Source of the DNA: Brachypodium distachyon
Lineage: Eukaryota > Streptophyta > Magnoliopsida > Poales > Poaceae
Reading direction: 5' to 3'
Length of the DNA stretch: 64,000 nt
Assembly: GCF_000005505.3 (NCBI RefSeq)
Contig: NC_016135.3
Coordinates: forward strand, 14,602,613 to 14,666,612
Under the pieces are notes generated by a model. The model was given only the letters and a program-made list of their open reading frames with translations, ran no database searches and was not told the DNA's origin. The first letter of the stretch is position 1. Every line of letters starts with the position of its first letter. Shown here piece after piece: positions 55,621 through 64,000 of the stretch. Made by a program: the position numbers and the translations under genes.

Positions 55621-56324
55621 GAATTCACTCAAAATTCAAATTCAATCAAACTAAATTTCCAAATGAGCTGAGCTCAATTTTGGTTCCAGAATCATGTGCT
55701 CAATTTTTAGGCCGACCTCTTACCATTATCGATTTCGGGCACACTAACGGTAAGCAATTGATGAACCAAGTTATACTGATGCGTGCCACTTCAAAGTGAC
55801 TTTCTTATAGCGACATACCAGGCAAGAGTTAGTTATGCCACTGCCATCCGTAGCTACCTTGAGCACCATAACGTTCACATATTTGATAACAAAATTAAAA
55901 ACCGACTGCCAACAATTTGTTCCATAAAGCTTGATGGGAAGATCCCAACATTAATCCTGTTCTTCAAAAAGAAGAAGAAGAACGGGTTGCCAAGGATATT
56001 TTTCGCACATATTGAGAACACTAATCCAATCGCCAATAACGTGTAGGACAAATCAAAGCCACATCAGAGTAAGCAAGGTTGAGTTTATTTTAGTATGTGT
56101 ATAAATAAGGTTTTTATCGGCTTACAGTCACAGTTTCGTCGTTATACCGGACCCACTAATCATCCTCCAATGAAATGCAACAACAATGCATCCCAGCAAA
56201 ACAAATCTGCACACATAAAAAACAAAACAGAAATATCATATCAGGTTTGTACACTTGGATGACTAGAATTACAGTCAAGATCCAAAAATAGCAAAATGTA
56301 ACGCTTCTAATTGTAAAAAAAATA
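55621..56324. other. Unassigned sequence
   Basis: Short open frames only; none recognised. Confidence 0.35.
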
Positions 56325-56423
56325 ACGTGTTGAGTTTCCATAAGTTTGATAGTCCAAGTAGTGTAGTGTGTAAAGGTCCTCAAGAGTGGGTGTTAGGGTC
56401 GTCGCCCGTAAAATCTCTACAGT

Positions 56424-56435
56424 TGGTATCAGAGC
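56424..56435 (+). promoter_or_regulatory. Primer-binding site of the TR-GAG element
   Basis: TGGTATCAGAGC, three bases into the internal region after the LTR end CTCTACA. It is the same tRNA-Met type as in Angela. Confidence 0.85.
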
Positions 56436-56639
56436 AGGTTGGTCGGGACCATTCAGGGAGGAGTCTTTAGTAAGTGCGGGGCACTTACATCAGCCGGTGC
56501 AGTGGTAAGCGCAAGGCGTTTACATAGCTCAGTGTGGTACTGAGAAGGTGCTAAGGGAAGATTCTGCCGGAGCACAGTCTGCGACTGTGGAGATCACTGG
56601 TCTGGGACCAAGTGAAGTGGACACGGGGCGTCAATCGAG

Positions 56640-58001
56640 ATGACGGATTTCATGATCGCAAGCAATGGCATGTGGAGGCTCAATAGTCATAACTATGGCT
56701 ATTGGCAGACCTGCATGGAGATATCCCAACTTGCCCCGGATGAGAAGGTGAGTGAGGCTCGGATGAGGAGAATCATCATCCATGGTCTTAGACCCGAATA
56801 CAATGGTTCATGGTTGCGGTGATGGGATGGCCTACTCAACTTTCAGTAGTGGAGCTGGAGAATTTATTGGCTAATCAAGAGGAGCTAGCCAAGCAGATGG
56901 GCAGTATCACCTTTAAAGAAAGAGATGAAGAGGATGTGCTCTTCACCTATAGGAAGAAGAGTCCACTAAGGAGCCGAGAAGCGGTGAACGAGAAGTGGAC
57001 GAAAGATGAGAGGTGGTGCCCAAGGGAGAGCAGCTATTCAGGGGGAGCTCAAAGAAGAAAAGAAGATCAGCGGGAGCTGATATATGAAAGGAGAAAGAAA
57101 TGTGAGTGCTTTAATTGTGGCAAAAGTGGCCATCTTGCTAGGGATTGTTGGAGTCCAAAGACACTCGGAGAAAGAAGTGGTGACTATAGAGGAGGTAGAG
57201 TGGGATGCTCAAGAAGGATTAAGCATGATGGAGGACGAAGTCTATTTTGTTGAAGACCTAACTGAAGGTGAGCATTCATCAATCCAAGGTGTGGCTCTAG
57301 AAGAATCTAGAGAGGATGAGGATGAAGAGGAATTGGATGCTGAAGGTGGCTCCTTCATAGAGGATCTAGAAGAATCCGGAGAAGAAGAGAATGATAAAGA
57401 AGAAGAAGAATGGAATGGTGAAGGTGGCTTCTTCATGGAGGATCTAGAAGAATCCAGAGAAGAGGAGAATGATGATGAAGAAGAATGTGATATAGAAAAT
57501 GGCTTATCCACCGAGGTGAGAAATCTAGAACCCATGCATGAGCTTCCAGTGTTTGGATATGACAGTGATGATGGAGACTTGGAGGATCACGATGATAAGC
57601 CAAAGGAACAAGGGCTTATACATTATGTGGACGAGAAGCCACGTGAGAAATCTAAGTATAATGGAGATGGTGATGGAGCATTAGCCATGCAAGATGATCC
57701 ATCAATGAAGGTAATGGAGAACAAATGTATAGATCAACATAGAGTCAAGGAATCCCAACGAAGTCAACACGAGGTCAAGAAACATGAAGTATGGAGGACA
57801 AAGCCACCAGATCCGAGGTATGTCCGTGGTTCTCTTTCTCAAGTATCTTCATACATGGAAATAGAAAAGGGTCAAGTTTGGATAAGGACAAAGAAGAAAA
57901 CTGAGCTGCAAAAATGCAATGAGGTTAAAAAGAACTCAATGCACGAAGAAAAGAAGAAAGTTCGCAATGGAAGAGTTCAGAAGATCCAAGAACATCATTG
58001 A
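56640..58001 (+). pseudogene. Copia-type gag with acidic tail, frameshifted
   Basis: It starts MTDFMIASNGMWRLNSHNYG and goes straight from WQTCME to ISQLAPDEKVSEARMRRIII, so a central block of the usual gag domain seems to be missing. One base is lost near 56,806-56,812, moving to a second frame with GWPTQLSVVELENLLANQEE and the zinc knuckle CFNCGKSGHLARDC (~57,113-57,154). A further shift near 57,155-57,170 leads into a long tail rich in Glu and Asp with a repeated unit (FIEDLEESGEEEND / FMEDLEESREEEND, 57,352-57,476), ending with a basic stretch and a stop at 57,999. With two shifts it is not one product as it stands. Confidence 0.75.
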
Positions 58002-58037
58002 AGAGATGATTGGGAGTCAAGTATGCATTGAGGGGAG

Positions 58038-58615
58038 TGTTGAGAAATAGCAATGCATACTTGAGAATATTCTGGACCACTCTGGATAATTGGAGAGTGT
58101 TGGGAATTGGTTATGCATATTTGAGAAGATTGTAGAATAGTTTGGATTATTAGAGGAGAAGATATTTACAAGGAGCCGTCTAGTGTCATGAGAGAGGATA
58201 TGAATATTCTATAAGGCTTGAGAGGTTACTTGAAGAGTGTTGCAATTTACCATGGCAGGACCTAGTTAGGGTAAGTTTCAAGAATAAGTGAGAATTATCT
58301 AGAACTAGGATACATGTATAGTATTCTAGAGAATTGTAGTGGGATGTACCACATGGTCTTGTACAACTATAAATAGGGATGCTCCCCACCTCATAGGTGT
58401 ACCACAATCACCACGAGTAGTGTATCACCACACCAAGTAGAGAAGTGAGCTACCATGGTAGAGTTGTATGTAGGGTAGCCAATAAAGAGAGTGTTGTACC
58501 AACATTGAAATAGTGAATAAAGTGTTGAGTTTCCACAAGTTTGATATCCCAAGTAGTGTAGTGTGCAAAGGTCCTCAAGAGTGGGTGTTAGGGTTGTCGC
58601 CTGTAAAATCTCTAC
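58038..58615 (+). repeat. 3' LTR of the TR-GAG element
   Basis: 578 bp, with a CTATAAATAG box near 58,368 and the end CTCTACA. The final part is about 90% identical to the 5' LTR remnant by eye. Confidence 0.8.
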
Positions 58616-60135
58616 ATAATGTTTCCAATATTTTCATAGTTAGGAAAATGATCATGCAAATAATTATCCAATGAATTGCCCTTATTGAAATTTAGTACTT
58701 CGTACTTTAGTTTTATTCAAAGTATAACTAGAAACTAGGCTGATCCCTCCCGCACGTCAAACAACCCTCCTTTAGAGTCGACACCATTGTTGCAACATAC
58801 CGTGGACAATGATCAAGAAAATGTAACGCCCCATCACACCATATAATAAGGTTGAATCATCAGTTTTATTGCAACAAACCAACGATGTTTAACAGTTGGT
58901 TTCGTAGGTACAACAAATTATAGCATACTGAACCATGTGACCATGCCATTGATTTACTGCGGCAAGCATTATATTATACAACCGATCAACTAAAAGTGTT
59001 ATGCATCTAACAGCAACAGAAAAATGTGCCAGTGCTTGCACTTTAGCACCCGAAATGCATCTAACATCCAAGCAGCCCCTGAAAAATTGGGGTTGTTCAA
59101 GCTAAAATTCTGCAATAGGCTAAATACCATATCCAGTATTTGTGGTGGAACAAGCATTTGGGAGAAACAAAGATGACTACCCACAAAGGACGCACTATCT
59201 AATATACTAATTTATGTGACCTAGGTTGATTCTGTAGCACCTCTACTAATAAAATAGGATAATAGCTAAGAAGATAATTTGCTTTTGTTTAAGCTAGGTG
59301 ACATGCTTATTTCAGAAGTAGAACACATTTTCAAAATGTTTATGAAAAGCAACCACCAAAAGTACTGTCAAATGTCAATAAAAGTGTTCTTTCTAGTCAT
59401 ACCAAACTTCTGAGAAAATGTTTATTTCGTGCATCCCCATGTTTATTTCGTGCATCCCCACCAAATAAAGCACTGATGTCCATCTCATTTGAAATACTCG
59501 CCAGTATTCCTGATATGGAAACCGCATCCTCCTTCCCGGACGACCAAGCCAATTCTACATGAATAAAGTTAATGGACAAGAAGAAATCAATGTCACTAAA
59601 CGATCTTACTGCACATGGACACAAAATTTATACAAAACTAAATAACACATGTAGAGGATATGCAACAAGCAGATTTAATGCCAACCGAAATTTTGGTTCG
59701 GTTAGGTTATTTTGGTTTCGATTTTCGGGTCCTGTTAGGTTATGCACACCCTGAGACAGGAGCATTATTTAGGACTCCGAGACTGAAAGGGAAAAATATT
59801 GCATGCAGATGCAGACAGGTTTCGAATGTATGCAAGCCCAAGAGAAACAAGCTTACCAACAGCTAAATTACGGGGAGCACTGGAAAGTTTACAAGATACA
59901 TCATTTGATGCTCCACAACCCCCGGCACGGCAAAGTAGCAGATCACTCGTCACGACAACCTTCAATAGATCTAGCATCAAACAAAGAACAGCATTGAGCA
60001 AATACCATGAATTCTAAAAGCCAGAAAAAAATAAACAAATAGGTCAGCAATATTAATCATGAGATTCAACCAAACAAACAAACCATTGAATTCAGAAGTT
60101 CAGCTGTATTGATAACAATCGTAAAAGAGCTGTAT
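58616..60135. other. Unassigned sequence
   Basis: AT-rich. No supported gene. A 20-bp unit, GTTTATTTCGTGCATCCCCA, is directly doubled at about 59,420-59,460. The right end joins a truncated chromovirus ORF at about 60,190. Confidence 0.4.
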
Positions 60136-62115
60136 TCAAAACTTGACTGGGATCCACATTTGCGACAACATATGTTGTCCGTCTATGGGCAAGGGATATT
60201 TACTCTTTACCGTCACCTCGTTTAGTGAACGATAGTCAATGCACATCCGTTGGCTCTTGTCCTTCTTTTCTACAAACAGGACAGGTGCTCCCCATGGTGA
60301 TGAACTGGGGTAGATGAAACCTTTCGCTAGCTGTTCAGCTAGCTGCTTCTTCAATTCCTTTAACTCATCCACAGCCATCTTGTATAGTCTCTTGGCTATG
60401 GGTCCACTTCCTGTCATTAACTCAATAAGGAACTCCACATCACGATCTGGTGGCATGCCTGGTAATTCCTCTGGAAATACGTCCGGGTATTCCTTCACTA
60501 TTGGTACATCGTCCATGCTAACCCCCTTAAGAGCATTAACCTTGGGTTTCTTTAGCTCGTGGGTTGACTTGTACCGGATGCGTCTCTTGTCTAGGGTAGT
60601 GAGTGTGACAGTCCTCAGGGCACAGTCTACTAATCCTTCATATAAGGTCAACCAGTCCATTCCCAAGATTAGGTCCAGTCCTCGGGAATCTATAACTATG
60701 AGATCAGAGGGAAAAATGTGTCTCCCAATACTTAGGGGTAGCTGGCGACAGTGTCGGGTTGCTAGCATTGTTCCACCCGGTGAGTTTACTTTCATAGGTC
60801 TACTCATGGTCTCAGAGGGTAATTTGCCTCTTTCTACCAATACTCTTGAAATGAATGAATGCGATGCTCCAGTGTCAAACAGAACTATTACTTCAAAAGC
60901 ATTAATGTGGAAGGTTCCAAGTATGATACCTGGTTCCTCGGTGATTTCTTCCACATCCACGTGATTCACGTGGCCCTTCTGGAATGGGTTGGGCTTGTTC
61001 CCAGTGCCATCCTGGTTCTCCGGGCAGTTGGTGGCGTAGTGTCCCATCTTGTGACACTTAAAGCATTCCACCTTGCTCATGTCCTTATTGGCATTGTGGT
61101 TCTGACCATTGTTGTTCTGGCCATTGCCGTTGTTCCTGCCATTCCCGTTGCCATTGATGGGCCTTGGGCGAGCGAACTGGTGCTGTTGCTGATGCTGGTA
61201 CTGCTGATCGTGGCGGTTCATATTGCCACCCTGATGGTGGTGTCCTTGGCTTCCCTGGCAGTGGTGGTGACTATTTCCCCCACTGCTTGGCTGTTCTGGT
61301 TCCCGTTCCAGCTCAATGAGGGAACTGCCACTTCCATCATAGGAGATGCGCTGCTTCTGGTGCGGCCCAGTGTGAGAGCCTCCTTGGTGAAGTCTTTTCT
61401 TGCGGCTCTCCATTTGAGTGAGCTTACTTTCCAAAATAATGGCCTTGTCGATCAAAGACTGGTAAGTGGGGGTGTAAGCAACAGCAAGTTGAACTGACAG
61501 CTCGTCGTTTAGACCGTCCAAAAACTTCTCCCTGCGCTTGGCATCGGTGTTCACATCGTCCGGCGCGTAGCGGGACAGCTGGTTGAATACTTCTATGTAT
61601 TCCGACACTGAGCGGCTTCCTTGTCGTAGCCTGTGAAACTCTTTCTTTTTCAGGCTGAGCACTCCCGCAGAGATGTGGGCGGTGCGGAAGGCTTCTTGGA
61701 ACATGTCCCAGGTGACATCCTCAATGGGGGTGGTGATCTGAAAATTTTCCCACCACGACGCTGCGGGTCCTTCTAGCAGATGAGCTACAAACCGCACCTT
61801 CTCTTCTTCAGTGCAGTTGATGGTGACCAAGTTCTTGTTGACTGACCGGAGCCAATCGTCAGCCATAATGGGTTCAGTGGAGCTGGAAAAAGTGGGCGGG
61901 CGCAAACGCAGAAATCTGGTCAGCATATCCACTTGGGGTGGGTGGTGTTGCTGGTTGTTGTGGTTCTGCTGGTTGTTGTTGGCCAATTGTTGGGTGATCA
62001 TCTGGAAGAATTGGGTCTGGGCGGCCAATAACTGTTGCATGGTGGCAGCATTCCCTTCTGCGTTGGCATTGTTAGCCTCGGCGTTGTTGGCGGGGTTCCG
62101 GCGTCTCGGAGGCAT
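60136..62115 (-). CDS. Chromovirus gag-protease-RT start, truncated polyprotein
   Basis: A 659-codon open frame on the minus strand from [11 protein letters not shown]. It has an Asn/Gln-rich N-terminus, the retrotransposon gag domain (~75-200, with PAASWWENF and YAPDDV), a zinc knuckle [14 protein letters not shown] (~351-364), and a protease with [11 protein letters not shown] (~412-420) and ILGMDWL. The RT start follows, with [20 protein letters not shown] and [12 protein letters not shown] (~600-635). It then leaves the family after KSKYPLP and stops 13 codons later, so most of RT, RNase H and integrase are missing. The type is Del/Tekay. The break point is about 60,190. Confidence 0.9.
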   Translation of the reverse strand: MPPRRRNPANNAEANNANAEGNAATMQQLLAAQTQFFQMITQQLANNNQQNHNNQQHHPPQVDMLTRFLRLRPPTFSSSTEPIMADDWLRSVNKNLVTINCTEEEKVRFVAHLLEGPAASWWENFQITTPIEDVTWDMFQEAFRTAHISAGVLSLKKKEFHRLRQGSRSVSEYIEVFNQLSRYAPDDVNTDAKRREKFLDGLNDELSVQLAVAYTPTYQSLIDKAIILESKLTQMESRKKRLHQGGSHTGPHQKQRISYDGSGSSLIELEREPEQPSSGGNSHHHCQGSQGHHHQGGNMNRHDQQYQHQQQHQFARPRPINGNGNGRNNGNGQNNNGQNHNANKDMSKVECFKCHKMGHYATNCPENQDGTGNKPNPFQKGHVNHVDVEEITEEPGIILGTFHINAFEVIVLFDTGASHSFISRVLVERGKLPSETMSRPMKVNSPGGTMLATRHCRQLPLSIGRHIFPSDLIVIDSRGLDLILGMDWLTLYEGLVDCALRTVTLTTLDKRRIRYKSTHELKKPKVNALKGVSMDDVPIVKEYPDVFPEELPGMPPDRDVEFLIELMTGSGPIAKRLYKMAVDELKELKKQLAEQLAKGFIYPSSSPWGAPVLFVEKKDKSQRMCIDYRSLNEVTVKSKYPLPIDGQHMLSQMWIPVKF

Positions 62116-62407
62116 CTGTTTAGGGTAGCATAGATGAGGAAACAGATAGAATAGAGCTAAGGATAACTAAACCCCGAAACAAGATATAACTCAAGCACAT
62201 ATCAATCATACACTCATCAATCATAAAAGGTTTTGAAAAATCATAGCAAAACACACTTGTTGGTGGTGGGACATTGCCCATAAAGAAAAGAGTACGAGAA
62301 AAAAGCAATCAACCTATATTACCATACACATAGGTTGAATGGTTAATGACTAACTCGCAATATTGATAACGATAAAAACTAATATAAGCTGGTAGGCTAC
62401 AATAGAC

Positions 62408-63280
62408 CTAAGGGAGTGTGGCTGTCGGTGTGGTCCCGTTTGCCTTCATCTTGGAGCGGGTGTTCGTGGCAGGGGTGTCCATCTCGTGGGCCTCCTGGGG
62501 CTCCTCCTCCTCAGTCGGCTCCTCCTCCTGAGGCTCCATGTCCTGATCCTGTTGTGGAGGTGGGACCTGGTCTGGCGCAGGTGCGGCAGCTGGTGCTGCT
62601 GCGGCTGCTGCTGCGATGAACGCCTGGAACTGCTCGCAGTAGTAGCGAGCCTGGTCCCTCTCATACTGCAGCTGCTCGATGGCGTCTCCCATGTTGAGGA
62701 CAGTGTTCTCCAACACGGCCTTGTCCTCAAGCCACTGGGTCTTCTCTCCCATCAGATTACCAACCTGCTCCTCGGCTAGGTCGGCCCTGGTCATCTCGTG
62801 CTCGAGACAAGACTCCAAGTCCATGGTGTTTATCTCCATGTTCTCGAAGTGGGTCGTCACTGGGGTCAAATCCTCGTCGTTGGTCGTAGCCACTGCCGAG
62901 CATGCATGGTTCCTCCTTCCAAAGAGGAGGAAGGGGGAGTCCTCGGGGAACTCGTGCCGATAGTCCCGGCATACCTGTGCGAAGGCGCACTGCATGGTGA
63001 ACTGAAGGCCTTGCTCGAAAGTGGGGTAGCGGCTGATGAAGGTGATATCCGGCGTAGCTGGCGCGATCTCACGCCCCCGGATCTTCGCCTTGATCTCCCA
63101 CCGTGGCTGCCATCCCTCGGGTGCGGCGGTCTCAACTCGGCCTCTGAACCTGGGTGGTGGCAGGTCGAGGAAAGCACACAGTGCCGCCAAAGGGGCACTG
63201 AACAGCTGGTCGTCATCCGTGGAAGGGTAGTAGACGCGGGTGAACGGCGGTACATTGCCGAACGGTGTTGGGCTTCCCAT
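62408..63280 (-). CDS. Extra ORF upstream of chromovirus gag, 290 codons
   Basis: Open from ATG at 63280 on the same strand as gag and 292 bp upstream of it. The N-terminal half (TPFGNVPPFTRVYYPSTDDD, LAALCAFLDLPPPRFRGR, FEQGLQFTMQCAFAQVCRDY) looks like a folded domain of no known function. Residues ~150-225 are rich in Glu, Leu and Gln in a likely coiled coil. Then follow an Ala run of about ten residues, a Pro/Gln/Glu-rich region and a basic end. The intact frame despite the truncated pol suggests past selection. I believe similar frames accompany Gypsy elements in Triticeae, but the role is not known to me. Confidence 0.75.
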   Translation of the reverse strand: MGSPTPFGNVPPFTRVYYPSTDDDQLFSAPLAALCAFLDLPPPRFRGRVETAAPEGWQPRWEIKAKIRGREIAPATPDITFISRYPTFEQGLQFTMQCAFAQVCRDYRHEFPEDSPFLLFGRRNHACSAVATTNDEDLTPVTTHFENMEINTMDLESCLEHEMTRADLAEEQVGNLMGEKTQWLEDKAVLENTVLNMGDAIEQLQYERDQARYYCEQFQAFIAAAAAAAPAAAPAPDQVPPPQQDQDMEPQEEEPTEEEEPQEAHEMDTPATNTRSKMKANGTTPTATLP

Positions 63281-63719
63281 CTATAGAAAAAAAAATAAAG
63301 AAGGAGATAAGGGAGTATCAGTGACATGATCAAATGGTCGAATGTAAGTAAAAATAAAAAGTGGTAGAGTGGGAATCAAGTGATAAACATTAATATCAAG
63401 GGTGGAAATGTAAATGTAAAATTGGATGCATACTAACATGTGAACAACATGGCAACATGATTATAGTGGTGTATGGTGTAAAAATCAAATATGCATCTGT
63501 AGTATAATATAATAAACATGCATATCTGGTAATAAGCATAGTATTCGATGTATATGTGGGATACAACAATAAAATGACATTCACGAGTTATCGCGAAACA
63601 AGCATCGGCAAAATCATTCAACGGTCGGTAGTTTCCAAGCACGCAAAATTGCGATCACGATGTTTTCTCATACAAGATCAAAGAAATTACAGAACAAGAA
63701 GGTGCGACTTGGGGGCTAC
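63281..63719. other. Leader of the chromovirus and junction to another element
   Basis: AT-rich sequence without a gene. The part before 63,720 contains GACTTGGGGGCTAC, a polypurine tract for the plus-strand LTR that follows, so the border between two elements lies within this stretch. Confidence 0.5.
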
Positions 63720-64000
63720 TGACGTGGTTATGACTAACCACGTACTCGACTCGAGTATACCCGATACAGCCTAGCTGGGGGCCCACAAGGAAGCCTACTT
63801 CGACTGAAGCAGTTTACATGCCAAATCTTGCGATTCAAGACAAGGAAGGTTAATTAGAGTATATATCTCCTCAGTGTAACCGACCTGGACTCTATCTGAG
63901 ACCTGAGTTCCTGCATATATAAAGGACCAGGAGGGGGAGCCAAGAGGACACTCCAACTTAGATACAAGTCGCCTAGACGCACTCGACGACTCGGTGCATC
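63720..64000 (+). mobile_element. LTR start of a Gypsy-like element, cut by window end
   Basis: TGACGTGGTTATGACTAACC follows directly on a purine tract, as expected for a 3' LTR in plus orientation. A TATATAAA box lies at 63916-63923, followed by a leader-like sequence. The LTR runs out of the window. Confidence 0.6.

Larger units (their letters stand above)
56325..58615 (+). mobile_element. TR-GAG-type LTR element (gag only), 5' LTR truncated
   Basis: The 3' LTR is 58038-58615 (TGTTGAGAAATAGC to AAAATCTCTACA, 578 bp). The last ~97 bp of it are repeated at 56325-56421 as the remains of the 5' LTR. A tRNA-Met primer site follows (TGGTATCAGAGC, 56424-56435). Between them is a gag-like ORF with a zinc knuckle and an acidic tail. 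No protease, integrase, RT or RNase H is present, and the purine tract GAGGGGAG directly precedes the 3' LTR. This fits the terminal-repeat retrotransposons with a GAG domain described in plants, which depend on other elements for enzymes. Confidence 0.75.

Noticed and set aside
57242..57535. 97-codon Ser-rich minus-strand frame
   Set aside because: It is antisense of the Glu-rich (GAA/GAG) gag tail, which reads as Ser/Phe codons on the other strand.
60859..61497. 212-codon hydrophobic plus-strand frame
   Set aside because: Antisense of the gag zinc-knuckle region. The Val/Leu-rich look comes from reading Asn/Gln/His codons backwards.

Overview
This window looks like nuclear DNA from a grass of the Triticeae (wheat, barley or Aegilops type). 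The evidence is a complete Ty1-copia element whose LTRs match the Angela/BARE-1/WIS family, several large Gypsy LTRs that begin TGTAACATCC, and a block of plastid DNA arranged rpl23-rpl2-trnH-rps19-psbA, which is the grass inverted-repeat/LSC border. No intact ordinary nuclear protein gene was found. The content is transposons nested in transposons, broken gene pieces and one organelle insertion.

Region 1 (1 to about 10,437) is a nuclear plastid insertion (NUPT). It joins at least three plastid blocks that are not neighbours in a plastome: a trnS-GGA region, an rps16-trnK-matK block, and an inverted-repeat block running trnL-CAA, ycf2 remnant, trnI-CAU, rpl23, rpl2, trnH, rps19 and psbA. matK, rpl2 and psbA are broken by indels and by C-to-T/G-to-A type stops, whereas rpl23 and rps19 are still open.

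Region 2 (10.4-29.5 kb) holds a leader-plus-LTR fragment and a second, gag-bearing fragment of one Tat-like Gypsy family. Their LTRs carry a piece of a ubiquitin gene. It also holds a nuclear gene cut by one of these LTRs, minisatellites, a ~650-bp tandem array, a 3.5-kb solo LTR with a clean target duplication, a 673-bp hAT-like element, an AGTTGC-rich repeat tract and the 3' half of a hAT transposase gene.

Region 3 (29.6-38.3 kb) is a young, full-length Angela/BARE-1 element on the minus strand with an intact polyprotein and near-identical LTRs. It sits inside an open reading frame that resumes on the other side.

Region 4 (38.4-54.1 kb) is a nest: a chromovirus 3' end with its long LTR, abutting a Tat-type Gypsy fragment, abutting a minus-strand hAT element. 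The hAT element has been invaded by a truncated LTR, which was invaded by a second LTR of the same family, which was invaded by a Copia solo LTR.

Region 5 (54.1-64 kb) has a GRF-type zinc-finger gene remnant, a Stowaway-like fragment, a gag-only LTR element (TR-GAG type), a truncated chromovirus gag-protease-RT ORF preceded by an extra coiled-coil ORF, and the start of another LTR at the window end. The retroelements supply their own promoters, primer-binding sites and polypurine tracts where these remain. I saw no operon-like gene set and no CRISPR array.
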